Of a stretch of DNA of 39,840 nt, positions 16,739-26,029 are shown piece after piece; position 1 is the stretch's first letter, and each line of letters starts with the position of its first letter. Both the position numbers and the translations under genes were made by a program. The notes under the pieces were generated by a model. The model saw only the letters and a list, made by a program, of their open reading frames with translations, had not been told where the DNA came from and did no database searches. Origin of the DNA: Crocinitomicaceae bacterium (GTDB taxonomy: Bacteria > Bacteroidota > Bacteroidia > Flavobacteriales_D > Crocinitomicaceae); the NCBI GenBank assembly GCA_017984635.1, contig JAGNZC010000025.1, forward strand, positions 1 to 39,840, in the 5' to 3' direction.

Positions 16739-17676
16739 TTAATATCAACTTTTTCAAGCATAATTTCAACCATTTCTGTAATACCAAATTGTTCTTTCCA
16801 TCCCCAATTTTCAGTTGCATAGGAATCATCTATTGACTTTGGCCAACTATCAGCAATACTTTGACGAAAATCTGGCGCATAATTAATCTCAAATTCTGGT
16901 TGAACTTGTTGAATTGCTTCCGTTAGTTCTTTTGGTGTAAAGCTAATTCCTGCTAAATTATATGCTGATCTTATTTTTATAGCCGCTTTTGGCGCCTCCA
17001 TTAATTCGATTGTTGCTCGAATAGCATCCTCCATAAACATCATAGGTAAAGCCGTGTTTTCCGATAGAAAGCAAGTATATTGATTGTTTAATTTTGCTTG
17101 ATAAAAAATATCAACAGCGTAATCTGTTGTTCCACCACCTGGCAAACTAGTATACGAAATCAAACCTGGATAACGAATACTTCTTACATCAACGTCAAAT
17201 TTATTAAAATAATATTCACACCAACGTTCTCCCGCTTGTTTTGAAATTCCATAAACGGTTGAAGGCTCCATTACAGTAAATTGTGGCGTTTTATCACGCG
17301 GTGTTGTAGGTCCAAACACAGCAATCGAACTTGGCCAGAAAATTTTATCGATGTGTTTTTCTTTAGCTAAATCTAGAATAGTAAACAAGCCTTCCATGTT
17401 TAATCGCCAAGCAAAATCTGGATTTTTTTCTGCTGTTGCAGATAATAAGGCTGCCAACAAATAAACTTCCTTTATTTCGTTTTCGATAATGAATTGACGA
17501 ACGTGTTCACGATTTAAAATATCTAATTGAACATAAGGGCCTTGACTTAAAACAGTTGGGCATTCATCTTTCAAATCGGCCGCGTAAACAGCTTCGTTTC
17601 CTTTTCGATTTCTAAGCGCAAGAACTAATTCGGTTCCAATTTGCCCACATGCTCCTATAACAATTGTTTTTGACAT
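16726..17676 (-). CDS. tdh: L-threonine 3-dehydrogenase, SDR type
   Basis: ATG 17676 starts MSKTIVIGACGQIG; a longer upstream frame would cross the promoter. 316 residues. The NAD-binding GxxGxxG is GACGQIG at residues 8-14; catalytic Ser is in WPSSIAVFG and Tyr-x3-Lys in YGISK. The GLISYTSLPGGGTTDYA segment is typical of the extended-SDR threonine dehydrogenases known from Flavobacterium and Cupriavidus, which oxidise threonine to 2-amino-3-ketobutyrate, then cleaved to glycine and acetyl-CoA by a ligase not in this window. A related epimerase function is the alternative. It diverges from hmgA. Confidence 0.85.
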   Translation of the reverse strand: MSKTIVIGACGQIGTELVLALRNRKGNEAVYAADLKDECPTVLSQGPYVQLDILNREHVRQFIIENEIKEVYLLAALLSATAEKNPDFAWRLNMEGLFTILDLAKEKHIDKIFWPSSIAVFGPTTPRDKTPQFTVMEPSTVYGISKQAGERWCEYYFNKFDVDVRSIRYPGLISYTSLPGGGTTDYAVDIFYQAKLNNQYTCFLSENTALPMMFMEDAIRATIELMEAPKAAIKIRSAYNLAGISFTPKELTEAIQQVQPEFEINYAPDFRQSIADSWPKSIDDSYATENWGWKEQFGITEMVEIMLEKVDINLLD

Positions 17677-17697
17677 TGTAATCCAATTTATTTTGGA

Positions 17698-17731
17698 CAA
17701 AGTTAAAATTTGCCCGTGTATAAAGTCCAAA
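17698..17731 (-). promoter_or_regulatory. promoter of the threonine dehydrogenase gene
   Basis: Minus strand TTTG (17728-17731), 22 nt, TAACTTTG (17698-17705), 21 nt before the ATG. Confidence 0.5.
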
Positions 17732-17782
17732 TTTGACAAATAATTTTCTAAATATAGAAATACTGACCGTAATCATATTTTT

Positions 17783-17806
17783 TATATTTGTTGAAGTATA
17801 TTTTTG
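17783..17806 (+). promoter_or_regulatory. -7 boxes upstream of hmgA-hppD
   Basis: Two matches to TAnnTTTG: TATATTTG (17783-17790) and TATTTTTG (17799-17806). The second is 30 nt before the ATG of hmgA and 92 nt from the divergent tdh box, so the 160-nt gap holds both promoters. Confidence 0.4.
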
Positions 17807-17836
17807 CTGAATTGAAAACTATGAAAATTAAAAAGT

Positions 17837-18994
17837 ATGCCCTTTTATCATAAATTAGGTAAGTTTCCACATAAGCGCCACACTGTGTATCGTCAAGAAA
17901 ATGGAAGTTTATACCATGAACAACTTTTTGGCACCATCGGGTTTGATGGCATGTCGTGTTTGATGTATCACATAAATCCTCCTACAATTGTAAAAGAAGT
18001 AAAAGGACAAAAAAACATTGCTCCTGAAATCGCAGAAGGCATATCCATGTCGATGCGCAGTTTGATGGGTGCCAACATTGAAGCGAAAGAAGATTATTTA
18101 GAAAGTCGTGTTCCGGTATTGGTTAACAGTGATTGTTACATCGAATTAGCTGCGCCAAAAAAATCAATGACTGATTATTTTTATAAAAATGCTGACGCTG
18201 ACGAGATCATTTTTATCCATAAAGGATCTGGTAAATTAAAAACCCAATTGGGAAATATCGACTTTTCTTATGGCGATTATTTATTAATTCCAAGAGGAAT
18301 GATATACCAAATGACGTTCGACAATGAAGATAATCGCTTGTTTATTGTTCAATCGTTTAATCCAGTTTATACTCCAAAACGTTATAGAAATTGGTTTGGA
18401 CAATTGTTAGAACATTCACCCTATTGTGAGCGGGATATTCGTCCTCCTCACGAATTAGAAACATTCGATGTAAAAGGTGATTTTTTGATCCGCATCAAAA
18501 AACAAGATGTTTTACATGATTACATTTATGGAACCCATCCGTTTGATGTTGTCGGTTGGGATGGATTTAATTATCCGTATGCTTTTTCAATTCATGACTT
18601 TGAACCAATTACTGGTCGTGTGCATTTACCGCCTCCAATTCATCAAACTTTCGAAACGACTGGCTTTGTATTGTGTTCATTTGTTCCACGCCTTTATGAT
18701 TATCACCCAGACTCAATTCCTGCGCCTTATAATCATAGCAATATAGATTCTGATGAAGTATTGTATTATGTTGATGGTGACTTTATGAGTCGTAACAATA
18801 TTGAAAAAGGGCAAATTACATTACATCCAGGCGGGTTGCCTCACGGTCCTCATCCAGGTGCATATGAACGCAGTATAGGCAAAAAAGAAACACAAGAATT
18901 AGCTGTGATGGTTGATACTTTTAAGCCATTAAAAATGACAAAACAAGCGTTAAATATTGAAGTAAAAGATTACAGTAAATCATGGATTTTATAA
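17837..18994 (+). CDS. hmgA: homogentisate 1,2-dioxygenase
   Basis: 385 residues, the shorter form of the family. The C-terminal cupin carries the iron ligands His300, Glu307 and His336, in YNHSNIDSDE and GGLPHGPHPG. It opens the ring of homogentisate with O2 to give maleylacetoacetate in tyrosine/phenylalanine breakdown, in the cytoplasm. hppD follows after 19 bases, the enzyme that makes its substrate, so the two form an operon. Fumarylacetoacetase and the isomerase are not in the window. The ligand spacing differs by one from the human enzyme (H-x6-E rather than H-x5-E). Confidence 0.9.
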   Translation: MPFYHKLGKFPHKRHTVYRQENGSLYHEQLFGTIGFDGMSCLMYHINPPTIVKEVKGQKNIAPEIAEGISMSMRSLMGANIEAKEDYLESRVPVLVNSDCYIELAAPKKSMTDYFYKNADADEIIFIHKGSGKLKTQLGNIDFSYGDYLLIPRGMIYQMTFDNEDNRLFIVQSFNPVYTPKRYRNWFGQLLEHSPYCERDIRPPHELETFDVKGDFLIRIKKQDVLHDYIYGTHPFDVVGWDGFNYPYAFSIHDFEPITGRVHLPPPIHQTFETTGFVLCSFVPRLYDYHPDSIPAPYNHSNIDSDEVLYYVDGDFMSRNNIEKGQITLHPGGLPHGPHPGAYERSIGKKETQELAVMVDTFKPLKMTKQALNIEVKDYSKSWIL

Positions 18995-19013
18995 GATCCA
19001 CAAATAAAAAATT

Positions 19014-20174
19014 ATGAGTAAAGTTGTAAAAAACGTTGAATACGGATTAGAAAAAATATTTGATGGAGCGCAAGATTTCTTGCCTTTATTAGGAACAGAT
19101 TATGTTGAGTTTTATGTTGGTAATGCCAAACAAGCAGCTCATTTTTATAAAACAGCTTTTGGGTTTCAATCGTTGGCATATGCAGGATTAGAAACAGGAA
19201 TGAAAGACCGCGTTTCATACGTCTTGAAACAAGATAAAATTCGTTTAGTCTTAACAACGGCATTGAATAGCGAATCACCAATTGGTGAACACGTTAAAAA
19301 ACATGGAGATGGCGTTAAAATTGTTGCTTTATGGGTAGAAGATGCTAGAAGTGCTTACGAAGAAACAATCAAACGAGGAGCGAAATCATACCAAGAACCA
19401 ATCGTCACAAAAGATGCAAATGGTGAAGTTGTTACAGCTGGAATTTATACTTACGGTGAAACTGTTCATTTATTTGTTGAACGTAAAAACTATTCAGGTG
19501 AATTTTTACCGGGATTTGTGAAATGGGAATCAGATTATAATCCAAGTCCTGTAGGTTTAAAATTCATTGACCACATGGTTGGTAATGTTGGCTGGGGAGA
19601 AATGAACACATGGGTAAAATGGTACGAAGATGTGATGGGATTTGTTAATTTCTTATCATTTGACGACAAACAAATTCATACAGAATATTCTGCATTGATG
19701 TCGAAAGTAATGAGCAATGGTAATGGAAGAATAAAATTCCCAATCAATGAACCTGCTGAAGGGAAAAAACGTTCACAAATCGAAGAATATTTAGACTTTT
19801 ATGAAGGACCTGGAGTACAACACATCGCTGTTGCTACAGATGATATCATTGAAACAGTTTCGCAATTAAGAGCAAGAGGTGTTGAGTTTTTATCTTCTCC
19901 ACCTCAAGCTTACTATGATGAAATCCCAGCTCGTTTAGGCGTTCACATGGATATGATGAAAGAAGATATCAAGGAATTGCAAAAATTATCGATCATGATT
20001 GATGCTGATGAAGAAGGATATTTATTGCAAATATTTACTAAACCAGTTGAAGATCGTCCAACATTGTTCTTTGAAATCATTCAACGAATGGGAGCAAAAG
20101 GATTTGGAGCAGGTAATTTCAAGGCGTTGTTTGAATCTATAGAAAGAGAACAGGAAAAAAGAGGTACACTTTAA
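19014..20174 (+). CDS. hppD: 4-hydroxyphenylpyruvate dioxygenase
   Basis: 386 residues. Two vicinal-oxygen-chelate domains; the C-terminal one holds the iron ligands His187 (FIDHMVGN), His270 (VQHIAVATDD) and Glu354 (FFEIIQR). It converts 4-hydroxyphenylpyruvate and O2 to homogentisate and CO2. The C-terminal GAGNFKALFESIEREQ helix, which closes the active site, is present, so the protein is complete. Second gene of the hmgA operon, followed by a strong terminator. Confidence 0.95.
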   Translation: MSKVVKNVEYGLEKIFDGAQDFLPLLGTDYVEFYVGNAKQAAHFYKTAFGFQSLAYAGLETGMKDRVSYVLKQDKIRLVLTTALNSESPIGEHVKKHGDGVKIVALWVEDARSAYEETIKRGAKSYQEPIVTKDANGEVVTAGIYTYGETVHLFVERKNYSGEFLPGFVKWESDYNPSPVGLKFIDHMVGNVGWGEMNTWVKWYEDVMGFVNFLSFDDKQIHTEYSALMSKVMSNGNGRIKFPINEPAEGKKRSQIEEYLDFYEGPGVQHIAVATDDIIETVSQLRARGVEFLSSPPQAYYDEIPARLGVHMDMMKEDIKELQKLSIMIDADEEGYLLQIFTKPVEDRPTLFFEIIQRMGAKGFGAGNFKALFESIEREQEKRGTL

Positions 20175-20190
20175 TTCTAAAATAGTTGTC

Positions 20191-20221
20191 AAAAGCGTGG
20201 TTTTTTCCACGCTTTTTTTTT
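20191..20221 (+). terminator. intrinsic terminator after hppD
   Basis: 10-bp perfect stem (20191-20200 with 20207-20216), 6-nt T loop, followed by a T-run. Confidence 0.9.
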
Positions 20222-20259
20222 ATCTTTATTCAACGCATTAATCATTTATCCGTTTACTT

Positions 20260-20973
20260 ATGAAAAATCAAGTGCCCTCTACTATCAACAAATCAAGAAT
20301 CATCAATGGATTATTAGTATTATTGGTTGGAATCGTTTTTTTTATTAAACAGTTAGACGTTTACATTCCAAATTGGCTGTTTACATGGCCGATGCTTTTA
20401 ATTTTGATAGGAATAATTCAGTTGTTTAAACACAATTTTCAGAAAACAAGTGGTTATATTTTGATTGTAATTGGTTTAGCTCTACAGTTGCATGATTTTT
20501 ATCCGAACTACATTCAATTACGTTTCTTTTGGCCAATTTTAATTATGGGGGCAGGTGTTTCCATGTTGTTAAAAGGTGGGTTTTTTCAAATCAATAGAAA
20601 AAAATCAAATGAAACGGAAAAACAAATTGACCAATTACAATCTTTTGCTTTGTTTGCCGGACTGAAGAAAAAGGTGTCAGCTCAAGCCTTAAAAGGCGGA
20701 ACAATCACAAGTGTTTTCGGTGGTAATGAATTGGATTTTACCCAAGCAGATTTTGAAAATGAAATCACGCTAGCTATTCAATGTGTATTTGGCGGGATCA
20801 CATTAATAGTACCTAAAAACTGGGAAATCAACTACGAAGTGAATTCTGTATTTGGTGGTTTAGATGACCAGCGAACACCCGTTGAATTCAATTCGGATGA
20901 ACCTAAAAAAGTATTGTACCTCGTTGGTTCATGTGTTTTTGGTGGCATAGAAGTATCGAATCAATTAAAATAG
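20260..20973 (+). CDS. LiaF/LiaI-like membrane protein
   Basis: 237 residues. The first 115 residues have four hydrophobic segments (about 17-30, 41-55, 65-79 and 89-105) as in LiaI-type domains. The C-terminal half is a beta-rich domain repeating the motif S/CVFGG four times (near residues 153, 177, 196 and 225), typical of the LiaF C-terminal (cell-wall-active antibiotic response) domain. LiaF-like proteins modulate envelope-stress sensing; no LiaRS-like kinase is adjacent, so the role here is open. purE follows after 27 bases. Confidence 0.8.
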   Translation: MKNQVPSTINKSRIINGLLVLLVGIVFFIKQLDVYIPNWLFTWPMLLILIGIIQLFKHNFQKTSGYILIVIGLALQLHDFYPNYIQLRFFWPILIMGAGVSMLLKGGFFQINRKKSNETEKQIDQLQSFALFAGLKKKVSAQALKGGTITSVFGGNELDFTQADFENEITLAIQCVFGGITLIVPKNWEINYEVNSVFGGLDDQRTPVEFNSDEPKKVLYLVGSCVFGGIEVSNQLK

Positions 20974-20979
20974 TTTCAT

Positions 20980-20987
20980 TAACTTTG
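20980..20987 (+). promoter_or_regulatory. -7 box of purE
   Basis: TAACTTTG, 13 nt before the ATG of purE. No TTTG at -33. Leader about 9 nt. Confidence 0.4.
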
Positions 20988-21000
20988 TAAAAAAAACAAC

Positions 21001-21495
21001 ATGGCGGAAGTAGGAATTATCATGGGTAGCACTTCGGATTTACCGATTATGCAAGAAGCAGCAAAATTATTGAAAGAATTCGATATTGATTTTGAAATCA
21101 ACGTAGTTTCTGCTCATCGCACGCCTGAATTAATGCTTGAATACGCACAAAACGCTCACAAAAGAGGCATCAAAGTTATAATAGCTGGTGCTGGCGGCGC
21201 TGCTCATTTACCTGGTATGACCGCTTCGTTAACTCCTCTTCCAGTTATTGGCGTTCCGATTAAATCTTCCAACTCAATTGATGGTTGGGACAGTATTCTC
21301 TCCATTTTACAAATGCCAAATGGAATTCCAGTGGCAACTGTTGCATTAAATGCGGCCAAAAATGCGGGAATTTTAGCGGTTAAAATTATTGGGCATTCTA
21401 ATCCTGAACTGTTAGACAAATTATTAGCCTACATGGATTCAATGAAACAAACAGTTTTAGAAAGTGGTAAAGATTTAAAAAATAAACTTTCTTAA
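21001..21495 (+). CDS. purE: 5-(carboxyamino)imidazole ribonucleotide mutase
   Basis: 164 residues, class I PurE. The N-terminal [11 protein letters not shown] binding loop, the SAHRTP active-site segment and [11 protein letters not shown] are intact. It moves the carboxylate of N5-CAIR to carbon 4 in purine synthesis. purK is not adjacent. Its TAA stop shares the TTAA (21492-21495) with the convergent gene. Confidence 0.95.
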   Translation: MAEVGIIMGSTSDLPIMQEAAKLLKEFDIDFEINVVSAHRTPELMLEYAQNAHKRGIKVIIAGAGGAAHLPGMTASLTPLPVIGVPIKSSNSIDGWDSILSILQMPNGIPVATVALNAAKNAGILAVKIIGHSNPELLDKLLAYMDSMKQTVLESGKDLKNKLS

Positions 21496-22814
21496 TTGTA
21501 AAGAAGGTATTTCATTCTGATTTTTTTAAACGCTTCTAATTCTGGTTCCCACGTTTTTCTGATTTCTTGTGCTGAAAACCCAGCTTGAATTTGATCAACT
21601 AATTTATTGTTTCCAGCCAATCTATTAAAAAAAGAAGGTTGATCAATAAAACGAATAGAATCACCTAATAAATCTCGTGCTTGAATCAAATAATTTAAAT
21701 TGATTTCATAGCGTCTTCGTTGATGCGCCTTGGTAAGATCAAAGCCGTAACAAATTTTATTTTCATGCAATGGGTTTTTCGCCCCGGTCATGGAAGTTGG
21801 AATGAATTGAAAATTAGAAGGCGGAAAATTTGGGTGACCATACAATTCAAACGGTTTATTTGTTCCCCTTCCAACACTTACCGTTGTTGCTTCAAATAAA
21901 CACAAACTTGGGTAAAGAGCCACCGCTAATTCAGATCTTAAATTAGGTGAAGGCGGAACGGGCAAAATATATTTTGTTTTGTGGGCATAATGACGGCAAG
22001 CTATTACCCATAATTTACAAGACAAACTGTCATTTAACCAACCTTCTCCATTAATCATCATTGCATATTCACCAATCGTCATTCCATAAACAATTGGAAC
22101 AGGATGCATTCCTACAAATGATTTATAAGCAGGTGTTCGAACAGGTCCATCGATGTAATGCCCATTGGGGTTTGGGCGATCTAACACAACCAATTGCTTT
22201 TTTTGCTCAGCACATGCTTCCATAACATAATGCAAGGTGGAAATATAGGTGTAAAAACGAACGCCTACATCTTGAATGTCGTAGATTACTATATCAACGT
22301 CAGCCAACTGATCTGGTGTTGGCTTTTTATTATTACCATATAAGGAAATCAAAGGTAAACCCGTTTTTTCATCTATTGAACTAGCAACCTTCTCCCCGGC
22401 ATCCGCTTCGCCTCTAAAACCATGTTCTGGTGCAAAGACTTTAACAACGTTTAATTTCATTGCAAGTAAAGTATCAACTAAATGAACAGAACCTATCGTT
22501 GACGTTTGATTGCCAACTACAGCAATGTTTTTACCTTTCAACGAGTCCACAAACAAGTAAATTCGTTCGATTCCCAAAACTGGTTTCTGTAGCGAATATC
22601 GTGCATGGTTTTCTTCTCTTACAGTGATTTCACTTTCAGGAACAACCTCATCAATGACGACCGTTTCAACATTTTGTCGCTTGACAATTGGACGTACTTT
22701 TTCTTTAAAAAAGGAACACGAAGCAATTAAAAAAAGCAAAGCGCTTTTCAGACACAAAAGCTTTATGTACTTTCGTATTCTAAATTGATTATTAGTGTCA
22801 TTTGAATATTTCAT
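21492..22814 (-). CDS. DUF1343/NamZ-type exo-beta-N-acetylmuramidase lipoprotein
   Basis: ATG 22814 is chosen (440 residues), because a lipobox Ile-Ala-Ser-Cys follows near residue 33 and longer frames would lie inside the facing gene. The body has the DUF1343 landmarks: [44 protein letters not shown] and GMTIGEY. The family includes Bacillus NamZ (GH171), which removes N-acetylmuramic acid from the non-reducing end of peptidoglycan fragments. As a lipoprotein it would act in the periplasm in murein recycling. Its start overlaps the start of the divergent ABC permease by 20 bases. Confidence 0.85.
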   Translation of the reverse strand: MKYSNDTNNQFRIRKYIKLLCLKSALLFLIASCSFFKEKVRPIVKRQNVETVVIDEVVPESEITVREENHARYSLQKPVLGIERIYLFVDSLKGKNIAVVGNQTSTIGSVHLVDTLLAMKLNVVKVFAPEHGFRGEADAGEKVASSIDEKTGLPLISLYGNNKKPTPDQLADVDIVIYDIQDVGVRFYTYISTLHYVMEACAEQKKQLVVLDRPNPNGHYIDGPVRTPAYKSFVGMHPVPIVYGMTIGEYAMMINGEGWLNDSLSCKLWVIACRHYAHKTKYILPVPPSPNLRSELAVALYPSLCLFEATTVSVGRGTNKPFELYGHPNFPPSNFQFIPTSMTGAKNPLHENKICYGFDLTKAHQRRRYEINLNYLIQARDLLGDSIRFIDQPSFFNRLAGNNKLVDQIQAGFSAQEIRKTWEPELEAFKKIRMKYLLYN

Positions 22815-24438
22815 ATCGAGAAAAGTGCTCAAAAGCGAGGTGAAAGGTAAGAAAGTTTCTAGACCTATCGTGCGTATTTCTATCATAAGTATTTCACTAG
22901 CAATTGTTGTTAACTTAATAACAGTAGCCGTAGTCACTGGTTTTCAGCATGAAGTACGTAAAAAAGTAGCCGGATTTGGTTCACATATTTTAATTACAAA
23001 TTCAGGTGAAAATAGTATTTTCGAAAGTGATCCGATCTTAAAAAGCCAAGATTTTTATCCCTCTTTAGAAAAAGAAAAAGGCATTGCTTCTATCGATTAT
23101 GTTGCCTACAAACCTATTTTATTACAAGCCAATAAAAAAGAAAATATTCAACAAGAAATTACTGGAGCAGTTTTAAAAGGTGTTGACCAAACCTATAATT
23201 TTCAATTTTATAAAAATCATTTAAAAGAAGGAAGATTACCAAAATTGGATGGCAATAGCATTTCCTATGAATTACTCATTTCAAAACGAATAGCACAGGA
23301 TTTAAATTTAACCTTAAATGAAAAGGTAGCCGGATTTTTTGTTAAAAACCAACCTATCAAACGTTTATTCACGATTGTTGGAATCTATGAAACGGGCTTA
23401 GAAGAATTTGATAAAAAATTTATACTTGGAGACATACAAATTGTTCAACAATTGAATGATTGGGGAATTCAAGCCGCCGTAAGAGTTGCTGATACATTAC
23501 TAAACAACGAATTATTAATTAAAGCCGAAGTAACAGGAGGCAATGGTACTTATTCGTATGATTGGGGAAATGGCCCTGAAAAGTACGCAGGCTTTACGCT
23601 TTGCCCGACAAAAGACACACTCATTCGTTTAATCGTTGCTGAAAAAAATTATGGATTAAAAGATCTAGCTTTAAAAACGGATACAGCTTATTTAAAAATT
23701 AACGTCAATGGCGCTTCGACTTGCCAATTTGTTCTTGAAAATGATGCCATTCAACGAACCTACTTAGACGAAATCGGGAATCATTTTAAAATTTTGACAA
23801 AAGGCACATCCATTGAATGTCAACAATTAGATGGCAATGGAACAAGTGATCAATTTGTTGGTGGATTTGAAGTGAACGTAGATAAATGGGAAGATTTACC
23901 AGAAATTGTAGGGAAATTAAAGAAACGATTTAACTTAATTCCTACTATAAACAATGAGCAATTGAGTGTGAAAAGCATAATTGATACTGAAAGTGATATT
24001 TTTATTTGGCTAGGATTTTTAGATTTAAATGTGCTCATCATTATCATTCTAATGTTATTAATTGGAATAATCAATATGGGTTCCGCTTTGTTGGTTTTGA
24101 TTTTAGTACGCACCAATTTCATTGGGATTTTTAAAGCAATGGGCGCGAATAATTGGACGATTCGGAAAATATTTTTATACCAAGCTGGTTTTTTAATTTT
24201 AAAAGGAATGATTATTGGAAATGTGATCGGATTGGTACTTTGTGGGATTCAATACTACTTTGGGATCATCTCCCTTAATCCTGAAGTTTATTACTTGAAT
24301 AAAGTGCCGATAGAATTATCATTAAGTGCTTGGTTTTTCCTTAATATTGGAACCTTGATCGTTTGTTTAAGTGCATTATTGATTCCAAGTTTTGTCATTA
24401 CAAAAATACAACCAATCAAAGCAATTCGGTTCAATTAA
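22795..24438 (+). CDS. FtsX/LolE-like ABC transporter permease with large periplasmic insertion
   Basis: GTG start at 22795; 547 residues versus about 400 for the family. One membrane helix at about 26-49, a large periplasmic part to about 405, then three helices (about 408-438, 463-490 and 512-535), the MacB/LolE type VII layout. The usual fold is interrupted: residues 222-354 do not belong to the standard core and include TGGNGTYSYDWGNG, like an SprB/PKD-like beta-sandwich repeat. After it the family's FEV...L segment resumes. No ATPase gene is adjacent. It likely exports or extracts a lipoprotein or other envelope substrate. The gene faces the muramidase gene and ends on a shared TTAA with the LRR gene. 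Confidence 0.8.
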   Translation: MSFEYFISRKVLKSEVKGKKVSRPIVRISIISISLAIVVNLITVAVVTGFQHEVRKKVAGFGSHILITNSGENSIFESDPILKSQDFYPSLEKEKGIASIDYVAYKPILLQANKKENIQQEITGAVLKGVDQTYNFQFYKNHLKEGRLPKLDGNSISYELLISKRIAQDLNLTLNEKVAGFFVKNQPIKRLFTIVGIYETGLEEFDKKFILGDIQIVQQLNDWGIQAAVRVADTLLNNELLIKAEVTGGNGTYSYDWGNGPEKYAGFTLCPTKDTLIRLIVAEKNYGLKDLALKTDTAYLKINVNGASTCQFVLENDAIQRTYLDEIGNHFKILTKGTSIECQQLDGNGTSDQFVGGFEVNVDKWEDLPEIVGKLKKRFNLIPTINNEQLSVKSIIDTESDIFIWLGFLDLNVLIIIILMLLIGIINMGSALLVLILVRTNFIGIFKAMGANNWTIRKIFLYQAGFLILKGMIIGNVIGLVLCGIQYYFGIISLNPEVYYLNKVPIELSLSAWFFLNIGTLIVCLSALLIPSFVITKIQPIKAIRFN

Positions 24439-25010
24439 CGCATGCAGTTACAAGGAGCATCAAATAAAATTTCAACCGTTGGCATTTGTTCCTTCAATTC
24501 TTTTTGAAAACTATCCGGATAACTGATTCCTTGTAAATCGAGTTTCTTTAAATTTTTCAACGACTTAAAACTAACGGGGAATGAACCGATAGGCGTGTTC
24601 CAAAAATCAACATACGTTAAGTTCTCGCAATAACCAATACATTCTGGAAGATATTCCATTGGATTACGATTCGCAATTAATCGGGTAAGTTGCTTTAATT
24701 GACAGATCACGCTTGGGAAAATGGTGAAATTATTTTTAGCGATGTCTAAAGTCTGTAAATCACTGAAATCACCAATAAAAGCAGGTAATTGTGTTAATTT
24801 ATTATTCGTGAAATAAAGTGCTTTTACATGGTGGAATTTTGCCAAGTCATTGGGAACTTCTTTTAATTTCAATTTTTCAAAAGTTATCCCATAAATTGTA
24901 TCTGGAAATGCATTTTTAGCGATATTCCAAGGATAAATTTTTGGCTGACTCTGTTGAGCAACAACCGATAATTTAAGGACGATTAAAAAAAGTACGAATA
25001 GATATTTCAT
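24435..25010 (-). CDS. exported leucine-rich-repeat protein
   Basis: 191 residues with a signal peptide (hydrophobic core 4-17, likely cut after VVAQ). About five repeats of 22-24 residues follow the pattern LxxLPxxIxxLxxLxxLxxxxN, as in the ribonuclease-inhibitor-like LRRs. These folds bind proteins; the partner is unknown. A CNC pair lies at the C-terminus. It overlaps the end of ribF by 38 bases in another frame and is probably co-transcribed with it. Confidence 0.75.
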   Translation of the reverse strand: MKYLFVLFLIVLKLSVVAQQSQPKIYPWNIAKNAFPDTIYGITFEKLKLKEVPNDLAKFHHVKALYFTNNKLTQLPAFIGDFSDLQTLDIAKNNFTIFPSVICQLKQLTRLIANRNPMEYLPECIGYCENLTYVDFWNTPIGSFPVSFKSLKNLKKLDLQGISYPDSFQKELKEQMPTVEILFDAPCNCMR

Positions 25011-25908
25011 CGAGTTTCAATTGATTTTTTAACGCTTCTATACCATTAAATTTTTGTTCATCACGGGTTTTCTTAAACAATTCAATACGAAGACTTTCAC
25101 CGTAGATCGTTTGATCAAAATCAAAAATATGAACTTCAATGGTTGGGTCGTTTTTTCCTTCAATAGTTGGACGAACGCCAATGTTCATCATTCCTTTTAA
25201 ACATTTATTCTGGTAAAAGACTTTCACCGCGTAAACACCATTTTGAGGAATTAATTTTAAATCATTAGCTAATTGAATGTTGGCAGTTGGGAAACCAATC
25301 GTTCTTCCTAATTGTTTTCCTTTTACCACTGTACCTGACAATTGAAACGGAGCACCTAAATAATCATTCGCTTTTTCAATATCACCACTAAACAATGCTT
25401 CTCGAATTTTAGTAGAACTCACATGAACAGCATCTATATCTTGAGCTGGAATTTCGATTACTTCGAATTCATATGTTTCGGCCACATCTCTCAAAAAATG
25501 AATGGAACCTTCTCTATTTTTACCAAATTGATGATCGTAACCAATGACCAATTTCTTTACATGCAATTGATTGACCAACATGTCTCGCACAAATTCCAAA
25601 GCTGTTAAGCGAGAAAATTCAAAAGTAAATGGAAAAACAATTACATTTTGCAAGCCCATTTCTTTCAATTTTTCCAATTTCTCCTCTTGTGTTTGAATCA
25701 ACTTTAAACCATGTGACTCTGGAAAAATGACCATTCTTGGATGCGGAAAAAAAGTAAAAAGAACCGACTCTCCTCCTATTTTGGATGCTTCTTCGTTTAA
25801 TTGGTCAATGATTTTTTTGTGTCCAATGTGAACACCATCAAAGGTTCCAATTGTTAAAACTGGGTTTTTAATCGCTGAAATAGAAGAAAAATTGTAATAA
25901 ATATTCAC
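24973..25908 (-). CDS. ribF: bifunctional riboflavin kinase / FAD synthetase
   Basis: 311 residues. The N-terminal FAD synthetase half has GTFDGVHIGH (residues 22-31) and SSTKIR; the C-terminal riboflavin kinase half has GKQLGRTIGFPTAN and GVYAV. It makes FMN and then FAD from riboflavin in the cytoplasm. A good promoter lies upstream. The downstream LRR gene overlaps its end. Confidence 0.95.
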   Translation of the reverse strand: MNIYYNFSSISAIKNPVLTIGTFDGVHIGHKKIIDQLNEEASKIGGESVLFTFFPHPRMVIFPESHGLKLIQTQEEKLEKLKEMGLQNVIVFPFTFEFSRLTALEFVRDMLVNQLHVKKLVIGYDHQFGKNREGSIHFLRDVAETYEFEVIEIPAQDIDAVHVSSTKIREALFSGDIEKANDYLGAPFQLSGTVVKGKQLGRTIGFPTANIQLANDLKLIPQNGVYAVKVFYQNKCLKGMMNIGVRPTIEGKNDPTIEVHIFDFDQTIYGESLRIELFKKTRDEQKFNGIEALKNQLKLDEISIRTFFNRP

Positions 25909-25924
25909 TGTTTGTACTTTGGCT

Positions 25925-25956
25925 CAAAGTTAATAAAAGCGATGAAACTAAACCAA
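25925..25956 (-). promoter_or_regulatory. promoter of ribF
   Basis: Minus strand TTG (25954-25956), 21 nt, TAACTTTG (25925-25932), 16 nt before the ATG. Confidence 0.55.
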
Positions 25957-25994
25957 GCATCCAACAAAACAAATCACATTCAACAGAATAAATG

Positions 25995-26002
25995 TATTTT
26001 TG
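25995..26002 (+). promoter_or_regulatory. -7 box of the RluA-family gene
   Basis: TATTTTTG, 27 nt before the ATG. No clear -33; divergent to the ribF promoter. Confidence 0.4.
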
Positions 26003-26029
26003 TACCCTTGAAATTCAGTCGTTCACAAA

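Noticed and set aside
21492..22937. Longer N-terminus for the muramidase lipoprotein
   Set aside because: The extra 41 residues are antisense to the permease's first helix and would put the lipobox far from the start.
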